Positions 43,776-53,830 of a stretch of DNA of 64,000 bases are shown here, piece by piece. Numbering within the stretch: the stretch's first letter is position 1; each line of letters opens with the position of its first letter. A program made the position numbers and the translations under genes. The notes beneath the pieces are model-generated. The model was not told the origin of the DNA. It ran no database searches and saw only the letters and a list, made by a program, of their open reading frames with translations. Source of the DNA: an uncultured Eubacteriales bacterium. GTDB taxonomy: Bacteria > Bacillota > Clostridia > Christensenellales > Aristaeellaceae. Location of the stretch: the NCBI GenBank assembly GCA_902801165.1, contig CADCHI010000015.1, positions 30,163-94,162 of the forward strand, read 5' to 3'.

Positions 43776-44078
43776 CTATTTCTCAAGCCCGGTTATGATG
43801 GTCAACAGGGCATCTATTTGTTCATCCTCCAAACCACTTATATCGATCTGCCGGCCCGTTCCGCCCTTTAGCAGATAGTCGGTGCTGACGCGAAAGACTT
43901 CCGCGATGCGAAGCAATGTCGCGTAGGAGGGCAGCCGCTCGCCGAGCTCGTAATAGCTGATCATCGATGGATTAACAACGCCGGTCTGGCGAGCCAGGTC
44001 GCGTTGGGACCAGCCGCGCTCCATGCGCAACTGTCTTATGCGATTTCCAAGTTCCGCTGCAAGCGCCGCATTCGTCAT
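43776..44078 (-). CDS. XRE family helix-turn-helix regulator
   Basis: A 100-residue DNA-binding protein: LGNRIRQLRMERGWSQRDLARQTGVVNPSMISYYELGERLPSYATLLRIAEVFRVSTDYLL is a complete HTH_3 domain (about 9-70), followed by a short acidic helix. The ATG at 44078 has GGTGGG eight bases upstream. Divergent from the secreted PG-binding protein gene; a palindrome CCATAT/ATATGG (44103-44119) between them is a possible operator. AT-rich compared with neighbours. Confidence 0.85.
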   Translation of the reverse strand: MTNAALAAELGNRIRQLRMERGWSQRDLARQTGVVNPSMISYYELGERLPSYATLLRIAEVFRVSTDYLLKGGTGRQIDISGLEDEQIDALLTIITGLEK

Positions 44079-44102
44079 GTCTGTTCCCACCTATAGCGTT
44101 AT

Positions 44103-44119
44103 CCATATTTATTATATGG
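44103..44119. promoter_or_regulatory. possible XRE operator palindrome
   Basis: CCATAT and ATATGG flank five bases, just ahead of the XRE regulator start and overlapping a minus-strand TATAAT. Confidence 0.35.
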
Positions 44120-44161
44120 CGGTTGTTGTTGCTAATAGGCGTTGTTTTTCATGCTAATTAG

Positions 44162-44190
44162 TTGACACCCAATTCAAAGTATGATAAGCT
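44162..44190 (+). promoter_or_regulatory. promoter of the secreted PG-binding protein gene
   Basis: Perfect TTGACA (44162-44167), 17-base spacer, TAAGCT (44185-44190). Confidence 0.6.
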
Positions 44191-44255
44191 GTGTGTAAGG
44201 CTCATATACTTAACAAATGGGATTTGTTGTCTGACAATCTAAAGGAGGAATCGCC

Positions 44256-45326
44256 ATGAAGAAAATTGCGGCCTTCGCATTGGTCCTGATCATGACATCT
44301 CTGTTTTGTACGGCATCCGCGGAGACATGCGCGTTGAGCGGCTTGACCTTCGAGGTCCCAAGCACATACATTTCCTTAGGAGAACAGGATGGAGGAATGT
44401 TGTATTACAACCTGTTGAGGGGAAGAGCCATTCTCGCGATGGAAGGTGACCTCAACGGCGTTTCGCTTGAGGATTCCGTGGACGAACTCATTGCAGAGTT
44501 GGGTTCTGCGTCTGGCGTTGAAACAGACTGCTCTGTGAATGGCATCCCCTATATCTCTGTCAAAATCAACGACACCGAAAACAATGTGAACGGGATTGTC
44601 GCCGTCTTTCACGATGAAGTAAAAGCATATTTGATCATGTTTGCCGTAGAAGGAGAATTGGACGCCTCCGGCTCCTCCGCGTTTGAAGAGATTCTAAAGA
44701 CGGTTCAGCTCGCTTCCAATCCTGCAGGAAGCAATCCAGCGCCAGAAAACAGCGCGGCTGAACCCGCACAGGAGTACACCACCCTGCAAAAAGGCGACAA
44801 GGGCGAAGAAGTCAAGCACCTTCAAGAGCGTCTGATTGAGTTGAATTATCTTTCAAGCGGCGCCGACGGCGATTTCGGCAACAAAACAAAGGAAGCTGTC
44901 GAGCGTTTCCAGTCTGCCGTAAGCCTGCCCATTACCGGCATTGCCGATAACAGCACTCAAGCAGCCCTGTTTTCTGAGTCTGCCCCCAAGGCAAAGGTAT
45001 ACCAGAAAATGAATTTCAAGGAGCTGTCCCGGAACCCCGACAATTACACCGGCGAATACTATACCTTCTCAGGCAAAGTGATTCAAGTGCTGGAGAGTTC
45101 AAATTCAGACGGAACAACCTCCGTGCAAATGAGAATCGCAACGAAAAGCTGGTACGACGATATCGTAATGGTAAACTACAGGCGTTCCGCCGGCGAATCA
45201 AGAATCCTCGAGGATGACCGCGTTACCGTCTACGGGCAGTATCAGGGCCTGCTGACGTATAGCGCATTGATGGGAAACGACGTAACCGTCCCCCTGTTCG
45301 AGGCCGATCAAATCACGCTGAAATAA
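44256..45326 (+). CDS. secreted peptidoglycan-binding domain protein
   Basis: A 356-residue exported protein, lower in GC than its neighbours. Signal peptide 1-22 (MKKIAAFALVLIMTSLFCTASA). Residues about 25-150 are a PsbP/lipoprotein-like domain (LTFEVPSTYISLGEQDGG...). A P/A-rich linker leads to a PG_binding_1 domain (LQKGDKGEEVKHLQERLIELNYLSSGADGDFGNKTKEAVERFQ, about 177-220). The C-terminal 100 residues (YYTFSGKVIQVLE ... DDRVTVYGQYQGL) look like an OB-fold. It is presumably wall-bound; the gene has its own promoter and AAAGGAGG ribosome site. Function unknown. Confidence 0.82.
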   Translation: MKKIAAFALVLIMTSLFCTASAETCALSGLTFEVPSTYISLGEQDGGMLYYNLLRGRAILAMEGDLNGVSLEDSVDELIAELGSASGVETDCSVNGIPYISVKINDTENNVNGIVAVFHDEVKAYLIMFAVEGELDASGSSAFEEILKTVQLASNPAGSNPAPENSAAEPAQEYTTLQKGDKGEEVKHLQERLIELNYLSSGADGDFGNKTKEAVERFQSAVSLPITGIADNSTQAALFSESAPKAKVYQKMNFKELSRNPDNYTGEYYTFSGKVIQVLESSNSDGTTSVQMRIATKSWYDDIVMVNYRRSAGESRILEDDRVTVYGQYQGLLTYSALMGNDVTVPLFEADQITLK

Positions 45327-45350
45327 CACGATCAAATCCCTCTGAACTTA

Positions 45351-45385
45351 AAAGAGACCGCATGCAATCGCATTCGGTCTCTTTT
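45351..45385. terminator. bidirectional terminator between the PG-binding and typA genes
   Basis: AAAGAGACCG pairs with CGGTCTCTTT around a 13-base loop, with A-runs and T-runs at the two ends, between convergent genes. Confidence 0.85.
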
Positions 45386-45393
45386 CCTGAATA

Positions 45394-47226
<1,833 letters not shown>

Positions 47227-47263
47227 GGGGATTACCTCTTTTCAGGGATAGATCGTTTATTAA

Positions 47264-47300
47264 ATTAGGAATGAGGAATTGGGAATTAGGAATTGATGCG
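47264..47300. repeat. left arm of an intergenic low-complexity hairpin
   Basis: TTAGGAATGAGGAATTGGGAATTAGGAATTG. Its complement continues at 47374-47382 and, after the inserted MITE-like element, at 47516-47538. The rest of the 311-base gap between typA and prfC is described with that element; a small AAATCCC/GGGATTT hairpin lies near 47303-47321. Confidence 0.75.
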
Positions 47301-47382
47301 CAAATCCCCGCGGGATTTGTCCGATTCACTCGAAACGCTGTTGTCAATCAAGGAAATCCATCGGAATGTCAACCACAATTCC

Positions 47383-47515
47383 TAGAGTCTGTTTCTAAAA
47401 TGCCTGAAGCGCATTTTCGGCGTCTTTGACTGCATTCCCGCGTTGATTTCCCTTGACTTAGCCCCACTAAGCCTGCGGAGAAACTGCATCTCCCGGCATT
47501 TAGAAACAGACTCTA
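47383..47515. mobile_element. MITE-like element B (133 bp) with TA target duplication
   Basis: Terminal inverted repeats GAGTCTGTTTCTAAA(A)TGCC at both ends, flanked on each side by TA; the flanking halves CAATTCC and ATTCCTCATTCCC would join into a normal repeat arm if the element were removed. No ORF. The TA duplication and small size suit a non-autonomous IS630/Tc1-mariner-type element. A shortened copy is at 38425-38504. Confidence 0.82.
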
Positions 47516-47537
47516 ATTCCTCATTCCCAGTTCCTCA

Positions 47538-49154
47538 TCATTCAAGTTCGTCCGCGTTCATCCGGTCGGCGGTCTCGGCGAGGACCAGGCCCTCGTTGTT
47601 TTCGCCGGCCAGGCGGATGGACCACTCGTTTTCAAACATCAGCACCGGGCGGCCGACGCGGTCCTCGGCGATGGCGGTGGTGGAGGTCAGCCGCAGCCGG
47701 TCCAGGGGCTTGGGCGTCTCCACGACCCAGCGCACGAAGCGGAAGGGCAGGTTCTCCCGGGTGATGTTCACGCCGTACTCGCTCTTGAGGCGGTACTCCA
47801 GAACGTCCATCTGCAGCACGCCGACGACGCCGGCGATCATCTCCTCGCGGCCGATGTTGGGCCGCTTGAAGGTCTGGATGGCACCCTCCTGGGAGAGCTG
47901 GTTGATGCCCTTCAGGAACTGCTTGCGCTTCATGGAGTCCTCGGGGGAGACCCGGCAGAAGAACTCCGGCGCGAACAGCGGGATGCCGCTGTAGCGCACG
48001 GGATTGCCGGTGCAGATGGTGTCGCCCAGGCGGAAGATGCCGGGGTCGAACAGGCCGATGATGTCGCCGGGATAGGCGGTCTCCACGGTCTCGTGCTCCT
48101 GGGCCATGAAGGTCTGGGGCTGGGCCAGCTTCACGCGGCTGTTCGAGGAGGAGTGCCACACGGTCATGCCCTTTTCAAACACGCCGGAGCATACCCGCAT
48201 GAAGGCCAGGCGGTCCCGGTGGGCGGGGTTCATGTTGGCCTGGATCTTGAAGATGAAGCCGGTGAACTTCTCGTCCGCAGGGTCGATGGGGCCGACCTCC
48301 TCGGCCACGCGGGGCGTGGGCGACTTGGTGTAGGTCAGGAACCGGTTCAGGAAGGGCTCCACGCCGAAGTTGTTGGTGGCGGAGCCGAAGAACATGGGCG
48401 TCAGCTGGCCGGAGAGGATCTTGTCCAGGTCGAACTCGTCGCCCGCCACGTCCAGCAGCTCGATGTCCTCCATCAGCTTGTCGTAGTAGGTCCTGCCGAT
48501 CTTTTCCGGGCAGGCCGGATCGTCGATGGACACGGTCTCCACGTTGACCTGGGCCTGGCCGTGATCGCCGCCGGTATACAGCTCGATCAGCCGGGTGTCC
48601 CGGTGGTACACGCCCTTGAAGTCGCCGTGGATGCCGATGGGCCAGTTCACCGGGCAGGAGCGGATGCCCAGCACCGATTCGATGTCCTCCATCAGCTCAA
48701 AGGGATCCCGGCCCGTGCGGTCCATCTTGTTGATGAACGTGAATATGGGGATGGAGCGCAGGCGGCAGACCTTGAACAGCTTGATGGTCTGCTCCTCGAC
48801 GCCCTTGGCGTTGTCGATCAGCATGACGGCGCTGTCGGCGGCCACGAGGGTGCGGTAGGTGTCCTCCGAGAAGTCCTGGTGGCCGGGGGTGTCCAGGATG
48901 TTGATCCTGTAGCCGTTATAGTCGAACTGCATCGCCGAGGACGTCACCGAGATGCCGCGCTGCTTCTCGATCTCCATCCAGTCGGAGGTGGCGTGGCGCG
49001 CGGCCTTCCGGGCCTTGACGGAGCCTGCCTGGCGGATGGCCCCGCCGTACAGCAGCAGCTTCTCCGTCAGCGTGGTCTTGCCGGCGTCGGGATGGGAAAT
49101 GATGGCGAAGGTGCGCCTGCGCGCCACCTCTGCCGCAAGTTCGGGATGATTCAT
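47538..49154 (-). CDS. prfC: peptide chain release factor 3
   Basis: A 538-residue translational GTPase that recycles RF1/RF2 after termination. G1 SHPDAGKTT (about 18-26), DTPGHQDF, NKMDR, and the RF3-specific ...RRGISVTSSAMQF and the C-terminal GYPGDIIGLFDPGIFRLGDTI. The ATG at 49154 follows AGGAGGAAGGATC; an upstream in-frame ATG is an alternative without a ribosome site. Start of the gene lies close to a terminator from the next unit. Confidence 0.94.
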   Translation of the reverse strand: MNHPELAAEVARRRTFAIISHPDAGKTTLTEKLLLYGGAIRQAGSVKARKAARHATSDWMEIEKQRGISVTSSAMQFDYNGYRINILDTPGHQDFSEDTYRTLVAADSAVMLIDNAKGVEEQTIKLFKVCRLRSIPIFTFINKMDRTGRDPFELMEDIESVLGIRSCPVNWPIGIHGDFKGVYHRDTRLIELYTGGDHGQAQVNVETVSIDDPACPEKIGRTYYDKLMEDIELLDVAGDEFDLDKILSGQLTPMFFGSATNNFGVEPFLNRFLTYTKSPTPRVAEEVGPIDPADEKFTGFIFKIQANMNPAHRDRLAFMRVCSGVFEKGMTVWHSSSNSRVKLAQPQTFMAQEHETVETAYPGDIIGLFDPGIFRLGDTICTGNPVRYSGIPLFAPEFFCRVSPEDSMKRKQFLKGINQLSQEGAIQTFKRPNIGREEMIAGVVGVLQMDVLEYRLKSEYGVNITRENLPFRFVRWVVETPKPLDRLRLTSTTAIAEDRVGRPVLMFENEWSIRLAGENNEGLVLAETADRMNADELE

Positions 49155-49329
49155 GATCCTTCCTCCTGATCTTATCTCAATTTCCATAGCCTTTGCCGGG
49201 CATCAGATTGGCCGGAACATAAGCGACGCTCCTTTGCGCGAAATGACGTATAAAATCACAATCTTTATTGTAGTATTCCCGCTTAAACCGTGTCAATCGC
49301 GCGGGCCCGTTGATTGCGTTAATATTCAC

Positions 49330-49376
49330 AAAAAAGCGGCGGGGGACCGCCTTCTGAAAAGGCACTCCCCCGCCCC
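49330..49376 (-). terminator. rho-independent terminator of the two-gene unknown operon
   Basis: On the minus strand GGCGGGGGA ... TCCCCCGCC (with inner TGCCTT/AAGGC) is followed by GCTTTTTTG. Confidence 0.85.
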
Positions 49377-49409
49377 GGGTTTGCTGCCGGCAGGCCATAA
49401 GGCCCGGCA

Positions 49410-51119
49410 TCACTTCTTATTTTTCCAGTCGCCCAGGCGCTTGTCGAAATCCGCCCGAAGGGCCTTGCGGCGTCGTTCGACTTCATCCAGCTTGTCCTGC
49501 AGGGTCTTCTGAGCGGCGTCGCCGTCGGCGCGGGCCTTGTCAATGCGCCGGACCACGTCTTCGATCTTCTCCCGCAGCGCCTGCTTTTCCTTGCGCTTGA
49601 AGAGGCCCAGCTTGGAGAGCTCGGATTCCAGGTTCTGCCGCTCGGCGATCAGCGCCTTGGAGGCCTCCGTGTTCTTCGCCTTCAGGTCGTCCAAGTCGCT
49701 TCGGGCGTCAAACAGCCGCTCCTCGACAGTCTTCATTTCGTCCCCCAGCTCCCCGGCGCTGGCACAGCAGTCCCGCATGGCCTGAACCAGCTTGTCCGCG
49801 CCTTTGAAGGTTCCCAGCGCGGACAGCGCCTCGGCGCACTTCGTGAGGTCCTCGATGCTGTTCACCCCGTTGGCCTTGGCCATCAGGGCATCGTACTGCT
49901 TCTGGCGGCTCAGGTCCGCCACCTTCTCGGCCCGTTCGATGGCGCGGTCGATGATCAGGTTGCGGCGGGACTCCATCAGCCGGCGGATGTCGAACAGCTC
50001 GAACACCTTATCCTTTTCCTTCCCGCACACCACGCAGGTCGCGGCGTCCTTCGGATTCGGCGCGCCGCAGGAGCAGCGCCAGAGGCGGTCGTCCTCCGCC
50101 GGGATGTACTTGAAGGCATAATCGCTGAAGGGCTTGTAGGTATCGTCGATCCTGCCCTTCGTGATCTGTTCGGACAGGTTCTTGTTGGGGCAGTAGCTGC
50201 TGTAGCGGAAGCCGCCGTCGGCCTTCATGTCCTCCTCGGCCAGGTCGTCCGGCACCTTCGCGTCCGCCTTGAAGTAGGGGCGCGCCGAGTCATAGGCGGC
50301 CTGGGCCTGGAGCTCCGGCGACAGCACGGCGCCGATGCCCATCAGCGGCGGCAGCAGCTCCCCGGCGGTCTCCTCCGTGTTGCGCCACACCACATCATTG
50401 GTGAATACCACCTTCGACAGCACGATCCTCAGGCGGTAGGCGGCGTTCGTCATCAGCGCCACCGGCGGGTCGCTGATGACGGAAGCGCCCGTTTCCAGCG
50501 AAAGGCCCTGCAATATGGTGTTGACGGTCTGCAGCGCGTCCCCGGCGTCGTCGAAGACCTCTATGTTCATGTAGACGCTGCGGATGGGCGTTTCGGAGAT
50601 GTTGAACACCTCGATGCGGGCATAGTCCGCGTTGTCCTTGGTGACGATTTCATAGTAGTGCAGCCAGACGGGGCTGTCCGCGTTCATGGACTCCACCAGC
50701 GCCATGCGCTTGGACTTCCACACCTCCTGCTCCGGCACCGCCTGTGCCGCGGGCAGCACCGCGGGGGCGGTGTACACCGGCAGCGCAGGCGCGGCGGCGA
50801 CCTGGGGAGTGGCCGTCAGCTCATTGCGGATGGCCGGATAGCTGCGCACATAGTAATTGAACTTGGAGAAATCGTTTCTCCGGTTGGCCGCGTCAATGGC
50901 ATTGTCCACATCCAGGGACAAGGTGATGTCCATGGGCTGCTCCATGAACTGGCCGCAGTTGCCGCAGCGGTAGCCCTTTTGCTGCTTGCCGATAAAGCCG
51001 GCTGCCGCGCCGACCACGCCGAAGACCACGGCGCCCGCCACGGCCTTGCCGCCGGAGAAGTTTTTATGCATTTCATCGGCATGCAGGGACATGCTGCCGC
51101 AAAACTTACAACGTGACAT
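49410..51119 (-). CDS. unrecognised zinc-ribbon / coiled-coil protein
   Basis: A 569-residue protein I cannot name. C4-x2-C7 and C52-x2-C55 form a zinc ribbon, split by a glycine-rich hydrophobic stretch (GGKAVAGAVVFGVVGAAAGFIG, 23-44) that could dip into a membrane. Residues about 130-250 look beta-rich (VWLHYYEIVTKDNADYARIEVFNISETPIRSVYMNIEVFDDAG). A second ribbon has C349, C351, C362, C365 (CSCGAPNPKDAATCVVCG, RanBP2-like). The last 115 residues form a long charged coiled coil. GAGGAGG precedes ATG 51119; it is the second gene after the 294-residue protein, 13 bases downstream, with a terminator behind. Function unknown; a scaffold or bacterial stress-coat role would be guesswork. Confidence 0.75.
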   Translation of the reverse strand: MSRCKFCGSMSLHADEMHKNFSGGKAVAGAVVFGVVGAAAGFIGKQQKGYRCGNCGQFMEQPMDITLSLDVDNAIDAANRRNDFSKFNYYVRSYPAIRNELTATPQVAAAPALPVYTAPAVLPAAQAVPEQEVWKSKRMALVESMNADSPVWLHYYEIVTKDNADYARIEVFNISETPIRSVYMNIEVFDDAGDALQTVNTILQGLSLETGASVISDPPVALMTNAAYRLRIVLSKVVFTNDVVWRNTEETAGELLPPLMGIGAVLSPELQAQAAYDSARPYFKADAKVPDDLAEEDMKADGGFRYSSYCPNKNLSEQITKGRIDDTYKPFSDYAFKYIPAEDDRLWRCSCGAPNPKDAATCVVCGKEKDKVFELFDIRRLMESRRNLIIDRAIERAEKVADLSRQKQYDALMAKANGVNSIEDLTKCAEALSALGTFKGADKLVQAMRDCCASAGELGDEMKTVEERLFDARSDLDDLKAKNTEASKALIAERQNLESELSKLGLFKRKEKQALREKIEDVVRRIDKARADGDAAQKTLQDKLDEVERRRKALRADFDKRLGDWKNKK

Positions 51120-51132
51120 CGCTCGCACCTCC

Positions 51133-52017
51133 TCAATCCAAAGTCAGCTTCATGGCATAGACGGCGTCGCTCTTGGGTCCCGGCGTGCTGATGGTGGCCA
51201 CATTGACCAGCAGGCCGGCCCTCACCATGGCGTCCAGCGCGTTCTTGGCATTCATCATGGCCATGCTGCACTTGCTCTTGCAGTTGTAGTCGTCGGCCTT
51301 GTACTGGGCCTCGGTCATCTGCAGCGCCTCGATATCGGTGTCATAGGAGATGTTCTCCAGCAGCTTGTACATGCTGAATGCCTTGCCCTTCGACGTCTGC
51401 CAGCCGGTCAGCACCTCGTTGTAAACGGCATTCTCCACCGCGTTGTAGAATTTCAGCGGCTTGCTGCGCTCGTCTCCCTCGGGATACTTAGGGTAATCCG
51501 GCACCTCGTCCGGCAGCACCACCGGGTTCAGCAGGGTGTAAACGCCCTCGTTCGAGCGCGCAAGTATCCTCTCCTGCACCAGCTTCGGCAGGATCTCGAG
51601 GACCTGGTCGTCGTCCACCTCCTCAAAGCTGGAAAGGAAGTCGCACACCGCCTCGGCGGTGATTCCCTTGGGATGGGCCTGCACGATGCCGCTCACCAAC
51701 ATGCCCAGCTTGGACGTGCCGAAGGGCTGGCTCAGCAGCCGTTCCTCCAGCTTTTGGGACGTCTTGTTGTCATAGGAAGTCATTTCGCTCTGGACGTGGC
51801 TTTCATACCTCTTCTTCTGTCTCTGGCGGGTCTCTTCCTTCGCCTGGGCTTGCTTCATCTTGTTCAGCGCGTCCTGCGCCGCGTAGGGATTGTTGTAGCT
51901 CAGCGCCCGCTGGGCTGCGTCCAGCGCGCTGGTGATCCCTGCGACGCTGTAGGTTTCAAGCCCCAGATACCGGGTGAGGGACATGGCAAAATAAATCGAG
52001 GACGACACGGCATCCAA
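51133..52017 (-). CDS. unrecognised helical protein, first gene of the two-gene operon
   Basis: A 294-residue, mostly helical protein without signal peptide. The N-terminal part has coiled-coil character (NPYAAQDALNKMKQAQAKEETRQRQKKRYESHV, about 43-75). The middle (MLVSGIVQAHPKGITAEAVCDFLSSFEEVDDDQVLEILPKLVQERILARSNEGVYTLL, about 105-162) has the look of a winged helix domain. I do not recognise the family. GAGGAGG precedes the ATG and the gene ends 13 bases before the zinc-ribbon gene. Promoter TTGAAT-17-TATAAT at 52053-52081. Confidence 0.75.
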   Translation of the reverse strand: MDAVSSSIYFAMSLTRYLGLETYSVAGITSALDAAQRALSYNNPYAAQDALNKMKQAQAKEETRQRQKKRYESHVQSEMTSYDNKTSQKLEERLLSQPFGTSKLGMLVSGIVQAHPKGITAEAVCDFLSSFEEVDDDQVLEILPKLVQERILARSNEGVYTLLNPVVLPDEVPDYPKYPEGDERSKPLKFYNAVENAVYNEVLTGWQTSKGKAFSMYKLLENISYDTDIEALQMTEAQYKADDYNCKSKCSMAMMNAKNALDAMVRAGLLVNVATISTPGPKSDAVYAMKLTLD

Positions 52018-52052
52018 CCTCCTCTGCGGTAATGGTAAACAAATCCGTCACA

Positions 52053-52081
52053 ATTATAACAAACGTCTTACCCACATTCAA
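52053..52081 (-). promoter_or_regulatory. promoter of the two-gene unknown operon
   Basis: TTGAAT (52076-52081), 17-base spacer, TATAAT (52053-52058) on the minus strand, 36 bases before the first start codon. Confidence 0.75.
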
Positions 52082-52204
52082 CCCTGCCGCCCAAATTTCG
52101 GCCCCAAAATGGTTCTTCGCGAAAACGTGGAGAATCATTGTCGGCGCGTTCCTTTAGAACCCGCCGCCCCGGAAAACGTTCCGTTTTCCCAATCATGTAC
52201 AATT

Positions 52205-52251
52205 CCAAAAAAGCGAGGCTTCCGAAGGAGCCTGGCCCCTGGAAGCCTCGC
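52205..52251 (-). terminator. rho-independent terminator of the LysR gene
   Basis: On the minus strand GCGAGGCTTCC pairs with GGAAGCCTCGC, followed by six T residues. Confidence 0.88.
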
Positions 52252-52280
52252 ATATGCGCTGCGTCTGTTGACCGCGCCGG

Positions 52281-53213
52281 TCACTGGGCCGCCTCGTCGA
52301 TGCCCAGGTAGCGCTTGATCTCAGCGATGTACTTTTCGCCCATGGCGGAGAGTATGGCGTTGTTGCGCACCACATACCCCACCTCCATGATGCTGTTGGG
52401 GTTGCTGCTGTCGGCCTCGTAGGGCACGGCGATGAAGTCGGAGCCGTTCAGCTCCTCGCAGATGATGCCGGAGCACAGCGTGTAGCCGTTCAGGCCGGTC
52501 ATCAGGTTCAGATTGGTGGCCCGGTCGGTGGTCTTGATGCTGCGGGGATACTCGTTGGTGCTGAGGATCTCCTCGGCGAAGTAGAACGAGCTGTCGTCCC
52601 CCTGCTCGAAGGACAGGCAGGGATAGGGCGCCAGGTCGGCAAAGCTGATGGACGCCTGGTTCGCCAGCGGGTGTCCCTTCCACAGGTACACGTAGGCGTT
52701 GCAGTTGATCAGGTGGTGGAACGCCAGCCCGTTGGCGTTCAGCAGCTTCAGCATGGCCTTGCGGTTGAAGTCGCTCAGGTACAGTATGCCGATCTCGCTG
52801 TGCATGCGGGCCACATCGCTGATCACGTTCAGCGTCTTGGTCTCCCGGATGGCGAACTCATACTTGGCCACGTCGTAGGACTTCACCATCTCCACGAAGG
52901 CCTTCACCGCGAAGGAATAGTGCTGGCAGGAGACGCCGAACTTCTGCTTGCGCTCCCCCGCCTTGCCGTACTTCTCCAGCAGGTTCAGGTACTGGCCGTA
53001 CACCTGCCGGGCGTAGGGCAGGAAGTCGGCTCCCTCCGCCGTCAGCGTGACGCCCCGGCCCGTGCGGTTGAACAGCACGATGCCCAGCTCCTTCTCCAGC
53101 TCCTTGATGGCGCTGGTCAGCGAGGGCTGGGACACGTACAGCTTCTCCGCCGCCCGGTTGATGGAGCCGATCTCCGATATGGTGATGATGTAGTTCAGCT
53201 GTTGCAGGGTCAC
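52281..53213 (-). CDS. LysR family transcriptional regulator
   Basis: A 310-residue regulator with the N-terminal winged helix (MTLQQLNYIITISEIGSINRAAEKLYVSQPSLTSAIKELEKELGIVLFNRTGRGVTLTAEG, 1-60) and a periplasmic-binding-like effector domain (GLAFHHLINC ... PYPCLSFEQG). Target genes cannot be told: the neighbours are a small membrane protein and the unknown operon. The start is GTG 53213, behind AAGGAGATGCC. Confidence 0.92.
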   Translation of the reverse strand: MTLQQLNYIITISEIGSINRAAEKLYVSQPSLTSAIKELEKELGIVLFNRTGRGVTLTAEGADFLPYARQVYGQYLNLLEKYGKAGERKQKFGVSCQHYSFAVKAFVEMVKSYDVAKYEFAIRETKTLNVISDVARMHSEIGILYLSDFNRKAMLKLLNANGLAFHHLINCNAYVYLWKGHPLANQASISFADLAPYPCLSFEQGDDSSFYFAEEILSTNEYPRSIKTTDRATNLNLMTGLNGYTLCSGIICEELNGSDFIAVPYEADSSNPNSIMEVGYVVRNNAILSAMGEKYIAEIKRYLGIDEAAQ

Positions 53214-53331
53214 AGCGGCATCTCCTTCCGCGCCACGAGGCTAAAGATCACGCATCATTATACCCCATTCCGCCGGTTCTGTCCAATAGAATACCAAAAT
53301 TATATGTTATAGATTCCCTTTATAATCCATG

Positions 53332-53508
53332 TTATGACCCAAAGCACCACAGCAGAAAGCCGACGCTGATCAGCACCACGCCCAGGGCGGAGGTCCACAC
53401 CCAGCGGGGCACGAAGATCAGGAACATCAAAAGGCCGACGACCATCAGCGCGACGCCCACCCATCGGGTGCCGCCGCCACTGCGCCTGTAATTGCAAAAA
53501 CGCCCCAT
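53332..53508 (-). CDS. small membrane protein, two helices
   Basis: A 58-residue protein: a basic start (MGRFCNYRRSGGGTRW) then two hydrophobic segments (VGVALMVVGLLMFLIFV and SALGVVLISVGFLLWCFG). The preferred start is ATG 53508, eight bases after GGAGG; the upstream in-frame ATG at 53523 overlaps that site. No family is recognised. It lies between the M16 peptidase and LysR genes. Confidence 0.6.
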   Translation of the reverse strand: MGRFCNYRRSGGGTRWVGVALMVVGLLMFLIFVPRWVWTSALGVVLISVGFLLWCFGS

Positions 53509-53596
53509 CCTTATCGCCTCCATGCTTCATGGTATGCGGGGATGGGGCCTTTGGTTCGACGGTCAGCGGTTTGGGGGCCGTTGAGAAAGCCACGGC

Positions 53597-53671
53597 GAAA
53601 AATCAATTATTCTATATTTGATTTTTCGGTTTTCAGTGAAACTGAAAACTGGAAATCTCTTAGGGATTTCC
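53597..53671. other. three successive hairpins ahead of repeat C
   Basis: GAAAAATCAA/TTGATTTTTC (53597-53627), GTTTTCAGT/ACTGAAAAC (53629-53649) and GGAAATC/GATTTCC (53651-53671) stand head to tail in the 310-base gene-free gap 53509-53818, followed by repeat C. Confidence 0.7.
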
Positions 53672-53716
53672 ACCTCGCAAGGCAAGGCGGGAAGCCTGCA
53701 AAAAAGGGAGCTTACC

Positions 53717-53830
53717 CGGTCGTAAGTGACCGCATTTTACAGGCGCAGCCAACAAAGCAAGCAAGAATCTCTGCCTGTTCTTTTTCGTCGGCAGAGATTC
53801 TTGCGTTTGCGGGCTTTGTCAGCGGTCTGA
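53717..53830. repeat. dispersed hairpin repeat C, copy 1
   Basis: CGGTCGTAAGTGACCGCATT ... CAGGCGCAGCCAACAAAGCAAG, a 15-base-pair stem GCAAGAATCTCTGCC/GGCAGAGATTCTTGC, then GCGTTTGCGGGCTTTGTCAG. The end overlaps the last codons of the M16 gene. A second copy lies at 56065-56175. Confidence 0.85.
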
